A stretch of 16,485 nt of DNA from DATGQT01 sp035304085 (lineage in GTDB: Bacteria; Bacteroidota; Rhodothermia; Rhodothermales; Rubricoccaceae). The position numbers and the translations under genes were made by a program. This document shows, one piece after another, positions 1 to 6,034 of this stretch; positions within the stretch are counted from its first letter, which is position 1; every line of letters starts with the position of its first letter. The stretch covers positions 1 through 16,485 of the forward strand of contig DATGQT010000147.1 of assembly GCA_035304085.1 (NCBI GenBank). Reading direction: 5' to 3'. The notes under the pieces were generated by a model. That model was not told the origin of the DNA. It ran no database searches and saw only the letters and a list, made by a program, of their open reading frames with translations.

Positions 1-800
1 TCGGCCGCGCCGACGGCGCCCCAGGCGATGCCGTAGCGCGCGTTGTTGAGGCACGAGAACGGCCCCTTGAGCCCGCGGATCTCCGGGAACACGTTCTCGT
101 CCGGCACGAAGCAGTCGTCGAAGACCATCTCGCCCGTGATCGAGGCGCGGAGGCTCATCTTGTTGTGCGTCTTCGGCGCCGTGTAGCCGTCCATCCCCTT
201 CTCGACGAGGAACCCGCGGATGACGCCGTCTTCCCCGTCGCCCTTCGACTTCGCCCAGACGACGCCCACGTCGGCGATCGGCGAGTTCGTGATCCACATC
301 TTGGCGCCGTTGAGGACGAACCCGCCGTCCACCCGCGTCGCCGTCGTCTCCATCGAGCCGGGGTCGGAGCCGTGGTTGGGCTCGGTGAGCCCGAAGCACC
401 CGATCATCTCGGCGCTGGCGAGCTTCGGCAGGAAGCGCCGCCGCTGCTCCTCGGTGCCGAACGCGTGGATGGGGTACATCACGAGCGACGACTGCACGCT
501 GGCGAAGGAGCGGTAGCCGGAGTCCACGCGCTCGAGCTCGCGGGCGATGAGGCCGTAGGCGGTGTAGCTCGCGCCGAGGCCGCCGTATTCCTCGGGGATC
601 GTCGCGCCGAGCAGCCCCATCTCGGCCATCTCGCGGGGGATCTCCGCGTGGAAGACCTCGTCCTGGTTGCCCTCGAGCGCGCGCGGCTCCAGCTTGCTCT
701 GCGCGTACTCGCGGGCCGACTGCATGACGAGGCGGTCCTCCTCGCTGAGCAGCTGCTCGAAGAGGAAGGCGTCGTCGGTGTTGAAGGGGGTCCTGGGCAT
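1..800 (-). CDS. gcdH: Glutaryl-CoA dehydrogenase, 3' end cut by the window start
   Basis: FAD-dependent acyl-CoA dehydrogenase that oxidises and decarboxylates glutaryl-CoA to crotonyl-CoA (lysine/tryptophan breakdown) and gives its electrons to ETF. The first 266 residues are visible; the family is usually near 390-400, so the catalytic Glu lies outside. The start is an ATG at 798-800, giving MPRTPFNTDD. The GCDH-specific stretch GYRSFASVQSSLVM lies at about 95-108. Its Arg97 and Ser101 correspond by my alignment to human Arg94 and Ser98, which bind the glutaryl carboxylate. FGLTEPNHGSDPGSMET follows at about 136-152, and a late SLRASITGEM and LNNARYGIAWG also match GCDH closely. The closest alternative is a general acyl-CoA dehydrogenase, but the SVQSSLVM and LNNARYGIAWG stretches favour GCDH. 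It is the last visible gene of the co-directional etf/fix cluster, 110 bp after the peptidase gene. Confidence 0.9.
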   Translation of the reverse strand, partial: MPRTPFNTDDAFLFEQLLSEEDRLVMQSAREYAQSKLEPRALEGNQDEVFHAEIPREMAEMGLLGATIPEEYGGLGASYTAYGLIARELERVDSGYRSFASVQSSLVMYPIHAFGTEEQRRRFLPKLASAEMIGCFGLTEPNHGSDPGSMETTATRVDGGFVLNGAKMWITNSPIADVGVVWAKSKGDGEDGVIRGFLVEKGMDGYTAPKTHNKMSLRASITGEMVFDDCFVPDENVFPEIRGLKGPFSCLNNARYGIAWGAVGAA

Positions 801-843
801 GGGAGTGTCGGAGGGGTTCGGTCGGGAAGGTACGTCCGGCGCT

Positions 844-934
844 CGGGGGTGGAGGGGGAGGATGGAGTGGAGGAGACGGGAAGAAGGCGCGCTAGTCCCT
901 CCATTCCCCCTCATTCTCCCTCCCCTCCGTCCTC
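844..934. repeat. Low-complexity inverted repeat in the gcdH-peptidase spacer
   Basis: A purine tract (about 845-888, G/GA-rich) is followed after a short CGCGCTAGT spacer by a pyrimidine tract (about 897-934). A clear stem is GGGGGA (854-859) plus ATGGAG (862-867) pairing with CTCCAT (899-904) plus TCCCCC (905-910), with a 2-nt bulge. Further imperfect pairing is possible. The 3' arm runs into the last codons of the peptidase gene. Function is unknown. Confidence 0.6.
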
Positions 935-2074
935 GCGGCCCGGCGGCAGCGTCCGGTCCCAGCGCAGCGCGCCGTGGCGCTCCAGGGCCTCCAGCGTCTC
1001 CGCCAGCGGGAGCGCCTCGACGGTGCCGCGGTGGCCCGCGACCGTCGTGGCCTTGAAGAGGGCGTTGTAGACGGCCTCCTCGGTGGCCTCGGCGACGGCC
1101 TGGAAGAGCGGCGAGAGCGCGTCGTCGGGGAGCTCGGCCGCGAGGCCGCCGAGAAGGGCGGCCTCGCGGACGGTCGAGAAGGCGACGACGTAGTCGCCGG
1201 AGCCGTTGGTCATGGCGGCGCCGGTGCGGGCGAGTCCGGCGAGCGCCCGGCGGGCGAGCCGTTCGAGCGGCCGGGCCGAGAGCGGCGCGTCCGTCGCTAC
1301 GACGATCATGATGCTGCCGTCGGCGCTGCCGCCGAGGTCGTTCTGGAAGGCGAACCGCCCGAGCGCGCGCCCCACCGGCGCGCCGTTGATGGTGAGCACG
1401 CCGCCGAAGTTCGCCTGCACCAGCACGCCGACGGTGTGGCCGCCGAGGCCCTCGGGCAGCCGCCGCGAGCTCGTCCCGATCCCGCCCTTCCACCCGAAGG
1501 CGACGGTGCCCGTCCCGGCGCCGACGCTCCCCTCCGCCACCGGCCCGTCGGACGCCTCGGCGAGCGCCCGGCGGACGTGCTCCGGCCGGAGGGGGCGTGC
1601 GCGGATGTCGTTGAGGAAGCCGTCGTTCGTCTCGCCCACGACGGGGTTGATGGAGCGGACGTCCTCCATGCCCGGCTGGGCGAGGAGCGCCTCCACCAGC
1701 GCGTCGGCGGCCTGCCAGACGCAGAGGGTGCACGTGAGGAGGACGGGCGTCTCGAGCTCGCCCAGCTCGCGCACCTGCGTCACCCCGAGCAGCTTCCCGA
1801 ACCCGTTGCCGACGTGGATCGCCGCCGGCACGCGCTCGCGGAAGACGTTGCCGCCGTGGGGGAGGACGGCCGTCACGCCGGTGCGGATGGAATCGCCCTC
1901 GACCACCGTCACCTGCCCCACGCGCACGCCCGGCACGTCCGTGATGGCGTTGAGCGGCCCCGGCGCGAAGACGCCGACGACCACGCCGGCCTCGCGCGCC
2001 CGCGGGCGCTCTTCCGGTTGAGCCTGAACGCCCACGGCGCTCACCAGCAGGGAGAAGAGAAGTAGCGTGCGCAC
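911..2074 (-). CDS. P1 (DmpA/BapA) family peptidase, secreted
   Basis: Ntn-type serine aminopeptidase of the S58/DmpA family (L-aminopeptidase D-esterase or beta-peptidyl aminopeptidase type). I chose the GTG at 2074, giving 387 residues (DmpA is about 375), because it opens directly on a signal peptide, VRTLLLFSLLVSAVGVQA, cut before QPEE. Upstream in-frame codons lie in a simple repeat. Family motifs are ITDVPGVRVGQ (about 44-54), INPVVGETNDG (about 142-152) and VGVLVQANFG (about 215-224). DGSIMIVVATDAPL holds the likely self-cleavage site Gly253/Ser254, with Ser254 the N-terminal nucleophile of the beta chain. NGSGDYVVAFS places Ser292 and Asp294 where BapA has Ser288 and Glu290. The C-terminal DGGEGE tail is encoded by an intergenic repeat arm. 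It is probably periplasmic. Substrate is unknown. Its link to electron transfer is not evident beyond position between fixX and gcdH. Confidence 0.88.
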   Translation of the reverse strand: MRTLLLFSLLVSAVGVQAQPEERPRAREAGVVVGVFAPGPLNAITDVPGVRVGQVTVVEGDSIRTGVTAVLPHGGNVFRERVPAAIHVGNGFGKLLGVTQVRELGELETPVLLTCTLCVWQAADALVEALLAQPGMEDVRSINPVVGETNDGFLNDIRARPLRPEHVRRALAEASDGPVAEGSVGAGTGTVAFGWKGGIGTSSRRLPEGLGGHTVGVLVQANFGGVLTINGAPVGRALGRFAFQNDLGGSADGSIMIVVATDAPLSARPLERLARRALAGLARTGAAMTNGSGDYVVAFSTVREAALLGGLAAELPDDALSPLFQAVAEATEEAVYNALFKATTVAGHRGTVEALPLAETLEALERHGALRWDRTLPPGREDGGEGE

Positions 2075-2078
2075 GGCA

Positions 2079-2176
2079 GGAATGGGGACGGAGGGGACTG
2101 AAGGGCTGGAAAGGATGGAAGGGTCAACAGATCGAACGCCCTCCATCCCCTCCGTCCTCCCCACCCCCTCCACCCT
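2079..2176. repeat. Low-complexity inverted repeat in the peptidase-fixX spacer
   Basis: Purine tract 2079-2123, loop of about 15 nt, pyrimidine tract 2139-2176. A perfect 12-bp pair is GGACGGAGGGGA (2086-2097) with TCCCCTCCGTCC (2146-2157). An alternative inner stem pairs GGATGGAAGGG (2113-2123) with CCCTCCATCC (2139-2148), with one bulged base. It fills almost the whole 103-bp spacer. Its sequence is unrelated in detail to the other spacers. Confidence 0.65.
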
Positions 2177-2177
2177 C

Positions 2178-2489
2178 TTACCCGAGGTTCCAGTTCACCC
2201 CCCGCCCCACCTCCGGGTCCGGGTAGCTCCACGCCACGGCGCCCTGGTCGCAGGCGTACATGCACGTCCCGCACTCGATGCAGTCCTCGAACTGGAAGTG
2301 GACGCGGCCCGCCTCGTCTTTCGTGTAGCACTTCGCCGGGCACACGTACGTCGTGCAGTGGTGGGGGCAGACCGAGTTGCAGATCGCCGTGTCGACGACG
2401 ATGTGCGGCTTCGCCTCGGCGCGGCCCTGGTTGCGGTAGGCGACCTTGCCGAGGCGCTCGGCGATGGAAAGCGTCTGGGGTTCAGGCAT
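2178..2489 (-). CDS. fixX: FixX-like ferredoxin subunit of ETF:quinone oxidoreductase
   Basis: Small iron-sulfur protein of 103 residues that works with the FixC flavoprotein; in mitochondrial ETF-QO the same domain is fused to the flavoprotein C-terminus. The start is an ATG at 2489 (MPEPQTLSIAERLGKV); upstream in-frame codons come from a palindromic spacer. The main cluster motif CIECGTCMYAC gives Cys70, 73, 76 and 80. A second cysteine set lies in ICNSVCPHHCTTYVCPAKC (Cys37, 41, 45, 50, 54), where the CPAKCY part matches the CPA(G/K)xY element of FixX proteins. The end, YPDPEVGRGVNWNLG, fits the family's YP...GV...FG tail. It lies 56 bp downstream of fixC, so is probably co-transcribed. 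It carries more cysteines than one 4Fe-4S cluster needs. Confidence 0.9.
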   Translation of the reverse strand: MPEPQTLSIAERLGKVAYRNQGRAEAKPHIVVDTAICNSVCPHHCTTYVCPAKCYTKDEAGRVHFQFEDCIECGTCMYACDQGAVAWSYPDPEVGRGVNWNLG

Positions 2490-2514
2490 GGGATCGAGGT
2501 CGGTATGGGCAAGA

Positions 2515-2530
2515 GCCAATGGCCATTGGC
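2515..2530. repeat. 16-bp perfect palindrome in the fixX-fixC spacer
   Basis: GCCAATGGCCATTGGC reads the same on both strands and overlaps the alternating series AATGGCCATTGGCCATT. It sits in the 56-bp gap 25 bp upstream of the fixX start. It is the shortest of the five spacer repeats. Confidence 0.7.
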
Positions 2531-2545
2531 CATTCCCCCTTCCCC

Positions 2546-3871
2546 TCAGAGCGAGCGGGCGGCGCGGGCGCCGAGCTTGACGAGGTCCCAGTAGCTCATG
2601 TGGGCCTTCCGCACGTCGCGGAGGATCTGGTACGCCTTCCTCGTGGGCCGGTTGTCCACGGTGAAGAACGCCCGCCCGAAGTCGCACACGAGCCGGGGGA
2701 CCGACGTGAACATGGCGGGGTCGTGGAGGACAGCGACGGCGCCCTGGAAGCCGCGGAGGTCCTGCATCACGTACGAGTTCTCCAGCGCCGTCCGGTAGTT
2801 CCGCAGGAAGCCCGCGGAGAAGTCGCCCGCCCGCTTCGCCTCGATGACGGTCTCGGCGGCGAGGAGGCCGGAGCGCATGGCGTAGTCCATGCCCTGGATG
2901 GCGCGGCCGGCGTTGAGGACGAGGTTGGCCGCCTCGCCGGCCACGAGGAGCCCGTCGGCGTAGACCTCCTTCGGCATCACCCGCATGTCGCCCGTCGAGA
3001 CGACCTTGGCGCTGTACTCGACGACCTCGCCGCCGCGGAGCTGGTCGGCCACGACGGGGTGGGCCTTGAACTGGTTGAGGAGGTCGTAGGGCGTGCCCCC
3101 CTTGGCCCGGAGGTCGGCCATGCCGAGGACGAGGCCGACGGAGACGGAGTCGCGGTTGGTGTAGAGGAACCCGCCGCCCTCGACGCCGCCCGTGGCGAAG
3201 CCGACGAACTCGTTACTCATCCCGCTCTTCTCCGAGAGCTGGAACCGGTCCTCGAGCACCTTCCGGTCGAACCGGATCACCTCCTTGACGCCGACGGCGA
3301 GCCCCTCGGCCGGGACGTAGGCCGTCTGGAGGCCCGCCTGCCGCGTCAGCAGGTTGTTGACGCCCTCGGCGAGGATCACGCAGTCGGCGAAGAACCGCTC
3401 CTCGCCCGCGCGGATGCCGACGGCGCGGCCGTCCTCCATCAGCACCTCCTCGACGAGGATGTTCTGGGCGAGGAAGGAGGCGTCGGCGACGGCGCTCTGC
3501 GCGACGGCCTCCTCGACCTTGCCCGCGAGCCAGCGGTCGAACCGGGAGCGGAGGACCGTCAGGCCGGTGTAGGGCGTCTCGGCGAAGTGGGCCGAGGCGA
3601 AGTCGAGCGAGAAGGCCGACCGCTCGTCCATGAACGTGAGCCGCCGGCGGCCGACGTACCGCTCCCACCCCGGCTCGGGGTCCTCCCAGTAGTTCGGCAC
3701 GAGGCGGGCGAGGTCGGTGCCCCAAAGCACGCCGCCGGAGACGTTCTTGGCGCCGCTCCACTCCCCGCGCTCGATGAGGAGGAAGCGGGCGTCGGCGCGG
3801 GCCAGCGCCATCGCGGCGCTCAGCCCCGCGATCCCGCCCCCGACGATGATGCAGTCGAACCGTTCGTCCAA
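2546..3871 (-). CDS. fixC: FixC-like electron transfer flavoprotein:quinone oxidoreductase
   Basis: FAD-dependent oxidoreductase that takes electrons from EtfAB and, with FixX, delivers them to the membrane quinone pool. I chose a TTG start at 3871, giving 441 residues (family about 430-435), because the protein then begins with the usual x-ERFDCIIVGGG. An in-frame TTG at 3949 would add 26 residues translated from a hairpin repeat. The Rossmann FAD motif GGGIAG is at 11-16, followed by LIERG ending the second strand. The C-terminal FAD motif GEAAN begins at Gly312, and GMDYAM at about 327-332 fits the GxD/SG region. No TM segment is evident; such enzymes bind the membrane peripherally. It differs from mitochondrial ETF-QO in lacking the fused ferredoxin domain, which is the separate downstream fixX. 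Confidence 0.9.
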   Translation of the reverse strand: MDERFDCIIVGGGIAGLSAAMALARADARFLLIERGEWSGAKNVSGGVLWGTDLARLVPNYWEDPEPGWERYVGRRRLTFMDERSAFSLDFASAHFAETPYTGLTVLRSRFDRWLAGKVEEAVAQSAVADASFLAQNILVEEVLMEDGRAVGIRAGEERFFADCVILAEGVNNLLTRQAGLQTAYVPAEGLAVGVKEVIRFDRKVLEDRFQLSEKSGMSNEFVGFATGGVEGGGFLYTNRDSVSVGLVLGMADLRAKGGTPYDLLNQFKAHPVVADQLRGGEVVEYSAKVVSTGDMRVMPKEVYADGLLVAGEAANLVLNAGRAIQGMDYAMRSGLLAAETVIEAKRAGDFSAGFLRNYRTALENSYVMQDLRGFQGAVAVLHDPAMFTSVPRLVCDFGRAFFTVDNRPTRKAYQILRDVRKAHMSYWDLVKLGARAARSL

Positions 3872-3952
3872 TTTCGGATTGCGGATTGCGGATTGCGGAT
3901 CGTGGATCGGGAGGGGAGCAATCCGCCCTCCGCAATCCGAAATCCGCAATCA
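3871..3952. repeat. GATTGCG tandem/inverted repeat in the fixC-etfA spacer
   Basis: The left arm (3871-3900) is a run of GGATTGC units ending GGAT. The right arm (3919-3952) is built of the complementary CAATCCG units. A perfect 15-bp pair is ATTTCGGATTGCGGA (3871-3885) with TCCGCAATCCGAAAT (3929-3943). It occupies the whole 78-bp spacer, touches the preferred fixC start on one side and overlaps the etfA stop on the other. In translation it gives peptides of the NPQSAIRNPK kind, which I take as a sign of repeat rather than protein. Confidence 0.8.
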
Positions 3953-4933
3953 GGAGGTGCCCTTCCGCTGCTTGATCGCCTCGATGAGCGGGGGGAGCAC
4001 CTTGTAGAGGTCGCCCACGATGCCGTAGGTGGCGACGTCGAAGATGGGCGCGTCGGGGTTCTGGTTGACGGCGACGATGACGCGGCTGTTGGCCATGCCG
4101 GCCACGTGCTGGATCGCCCCCGAGATGCCGACGCCGACGTAGAGGTCGGGCGAGACGACCTTGCCGGTCTGCCCGATCTGCGCCGTCGCGGGAAACATCC
4201 CGGACTCGACGACGGCGCGGCTGGCGCCGATGGCGGCGCCGAGCACGCCGGCCAGCTCCTCGACGAGCCGCTTGCCCTCCGCGTCCTTCACCCCGCGGCC
4301 CGCGGCCACGACGACGCGCGCGTCGGAGAGGTCCACCGCCCCGGCCGCGCTGGAGACGACCTCGCGGAGGGTCTGCCGCAGGCTGCCCTCGTCGAACGCG
4401 AACGGCACCGCCTCGACCCGCGCCTCGGCGGGGGCCTCACTCGCCTCGTACGAGCCGGCGCGGACGGAGACGAGCACCGGCTTCCCCTCCGCCCGGACGC
4501 GCGCCAGGAACTTCGCCGCCATCACGGGCCGCAGCGCCTCGACGGCCCCGTCGCCCGCCACCTCGAAGCGCGCCACGTCCGGCAGCACGGCGGCGGCGGT
4601 GCGCACGGCGAGGGCGCCGAGCACGTCCTTCACCCCCTCCGTCGAGGGGAAGACGACGGCCTCGGGCTGCGCCCGCGCGATGACGGCCTCCAGCCCCGCG
4701 AGCACCGGCGTGTTGAGGTGGCTCCTGAAGATGGGGTCGCTGACGGCGTAGACCGTCGCGGCGCCGTAGCGGCCGAGCTCGTCGGCGTGCGCGGCGGCGT
4801 CGGGGGCGAGGACGGCGGCGGCGAGGTCCGCGCCGCGCGCCCGGGCCACCTCGCGCGCCCGCGAGAGGGCCTCCAGTGAGGACCGCGTCGGCTTCCCGTT
4901 CTGGACGGCGACGTAGGAGAGGATCGTGGGCAT
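3950..4933 (-). CDS. etfA: Electron transfer flavoprotein alpha subunit (EtfA/FixB)
   Basis: FAD-binding subunit of the soluble electron carrier between acyl-CoA dehydrogenases and FixC/FixX. It has 327 residues (usual about 310-325) and starts at the ATG 4931-4933 (MPTILSYVAVQNGK). The N-terminal nucleotide-binding-like domain covers about 1-200. The C-terminal FAD domain has AGRGVKD (211-217), SRAVVESG (238-245), QIGQTGK (252-258), GVGISGAIQH (267-276) and NPDAPIFDVATYGIVGDL (292-309). These follow the mitochondrial/canonical ETF alpha pattern closely. It lies 89 bp downstream of etfB. The stop codon lies in the repeat spacer before fixC, so translational coupling to a TTG at 3949 is conceivable but not favoured. 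Confidence 0.94.
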   Translation of the reverse strand: MPTILSYVAVQNGKPTRSSLEALSRAREVARARGADLAAAVLAPDAAAHADELGRYGAATVYAVSDPIFRSHLNTPVLAGLEAVIARAQPEAVVFPSTEGVKDVLGALAVRTAAAVLPDVARFEVAGDGAVEALRPVMAAKFLARVRAEGKPVLVSVRAGSYEASEAPAEARVEAVPFAFDEGSLRQTLREVVSSAAGAVDLSDARVVVAAGRGVKDAEGKRLVEELAGVLGAAIGASRAVVESGMFPATAQIGQTGKVVSPDLYVGVGISGAIQHVAGMANSRVIVAVNQNPDAPIFDVATYGIVGDLYKVLPPLIEAIKQRKGTS

Positions 4934-4941
4934 GGGGTGTC

Positions 4942-5022
4942 GGGAAAGGGGGAGAGGGAGAAAGGGCGAGAGGGGGAGGGGTCCGTCGTCTCCCTTTCCC
5001 CCTCTCCCCCATTCTCCCATTC
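4942..5022. repeat. Purine/pyrimidine inverted repeat in the etfA-etfB spacer
   Basis: A nearly pure GGGA-type purine tract (4942-4980) is followed by a nearly pure CCCT-type pyrimidine tract (about 4989-5022). GAGAGGGGGA (4968-4977) pairs perfectly with TCCCCCTCTC (4997-5006). In addition, the 17-mer GGGAAAGGGGGAGAGGG on the left has its base-by-base complement in the same direction on the right, so the element has mirror as well as inverted symmetry. It fills the 89-bp spacer. Confidence 0.7.
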
Positions 5023-5775
5023 TCAAATCACGCGCGCTTCCTCCGCGAGGCGGCGCACCACCTCGGCCGCCTGCTCGGCGGGCTCGCCGTCGAGGCGGAC
5101 GCCGGGGGCGCGCTGCGGGAGCGGCTCGTAGCCGAGCACGCGCACGCGCGGGGCGGGCACCTCGGCCACGCGCTCGGAGGCGAGCGGCTTGCTCTTCGCC
5201 TGCATCACGCCGCGGAGGTTCGGGATGCGCGGGTCGTTCATGTCGTTCGAGCACGTGACGAGGCACGGCGTCGGCAGCGCGATCACCTCCTGCCCCGTGT
5301 CGCCCTGCCGCGTGACGACGACGGTGTCGCCCTCGAGGGCGAGGCCGACGGCGTTGGTGGCGTAGGGGAGCCCGAGGCGCTCGGCGAGCATGCCGCCCGC
5401 GAGGCCGGCGTCGGTGTCCTGCGCCTGCTTCCCCGTGAGGATCACGTCGCAGCCGGCGCCCTCGAAGTGGCGCGCGAGGAGCGCCGAGACGGCGTGGGAG
5501 TCGAGCGGCGTGCCCTCGTCCACGACGAGGTGGGTGCCGCGGTGGGCGCCCATCGCGAGCGCCTTGCGGATCGTCTCCGTCGCCCGCTCCGGCCCGACGA
5601 GGACGACCTCGACCTCGCCGCCGTGCTGCTCCGTCAGCACGAGGGCCGCCTCGACGGCGCTCGCGTCGTAGGCGTTGAGGACGACGCGGCCGGCGTCCAT
5701 CACGAGCGCGCCGTCGCGGACCTGGATGGGGGCGGTGACGTCGGGGACCTGCTTGATGCAGACGCAGAACTTCAT
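5023..5775 (-). CDS. etfB: Electron transfer flavoprotein beta subunit (EtfB/FixA)
   Basis: Partner of EtfA, forming the heterodimeric ETF. It has 250 residues, the usual size, and starts at the ATG 5773-5775 (MKFCVCIKQVPDV). The CIKQVPD opening is typical of FixA/EtfB. ALAMGAHRG (72-80) and GKQAQDTD (115-122) form the nucleotide-binding elements. GDTGQEVIALPTPCLVTC (158-175) sits at the family signature, and MQAKSKPL (191-198) resembles the canonical (non-bifurcating) beta-subunit MKAKKKP segment. First gene of the minus-strand cluster. Whether the ETF is canonical or bifurcating cannot be settled by eye; the KSKPL segment leans canonical. Confidence 0.93.
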   Translation of the reverse strand: MKFCVCIKQVPDVTAPIQVRDGALVMDAGRVVLNAYDASAVEAALVLTEQHGGEVEVVLVGPERATETIRKALAMGAHRGTHLVVDEGTPLDSHAVSALLARHFEGAGCDVILTGKQAQDTDAGLAGGMLAERLGLPYATNAVGLALEGDTVVVTRQGDTGQEVIALPTPCLVTCSNDMNDPRIPNLRGVMQAKSKPLASERVAEVPAPRVRVLGYEPLPQRAPGVRLDGEPAEQAAEVVRRLAEEARVI

Positions 5776-5804
5776 CGGACGGGGGCGATGAGGAAGGGGC
5801 GCGC

Positions 5805-5829
5805 AAGTTACTCCGGCGGCCTGGCCGCC
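5805..5829 (-). promoter_or_regulatory. Possible etfB promoter/operator
   Basis: On the minus strand, TAACTT(G) at 5810-5805 resembles a -10/-7 element about 30 nt before the etfB start. Just upstream is a perfect dyad, GGCGGCC-T-GGCCGCC (5815-5829), where a -35 region would lie. No good -35 hexamer is visible, and such dyads arise by chance in GC-rich DNA. Confidence 0.2.
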
Positions 5830-5930
5830 CGGGGTACGGCCGGCGATTTCAGCCAGTCCCCACACTCGTGCCGCTCGGGTTCCGGCGGCGGAGCGCGAGG
5901 GGAGGCCCGCGGCCCACTCCCTCCATACGC

Positions 5931-5959
5931 TTGCACCGCTGGAAGCGGGCGTCTATGTT
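5931..5959 (+). promoter_or_regulatory. Candidate promoter for the HTCS gene
   Basis: TTGCAC (5931-5936), 17-bp spacing, TATGTT (5954-5959). This fits a sigma-70-like promoter, and TATGTT also resembles the Bacteroidota TAnnTTTG element. It stands out as AT-richer than its surroundings and predicts a leader of about 70 nt before the ATG at 6035. Confidence 0.4.
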
Positions 5960-6034
5960 CCGGTCAACCACCCGCAGCCGGCACGATGAGCCGGCCCGCG
6001 ATCCGGAGCGCGCAGCGCGGATGCCACGGACTCC

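Noticed and set aside
3870..3952. CRISPR-like array made of the GATTGCG units
   Set aside because: Units are 7 bp, contiguous and without spacers; this is simple tandem/inverted repeat DNA.
2519..4879. 786-codon plus-strand frame across fixC and etfA
   Set aside because: It is antisense to two clearly recognised flavoproteins, and its sequence has no family motifs.
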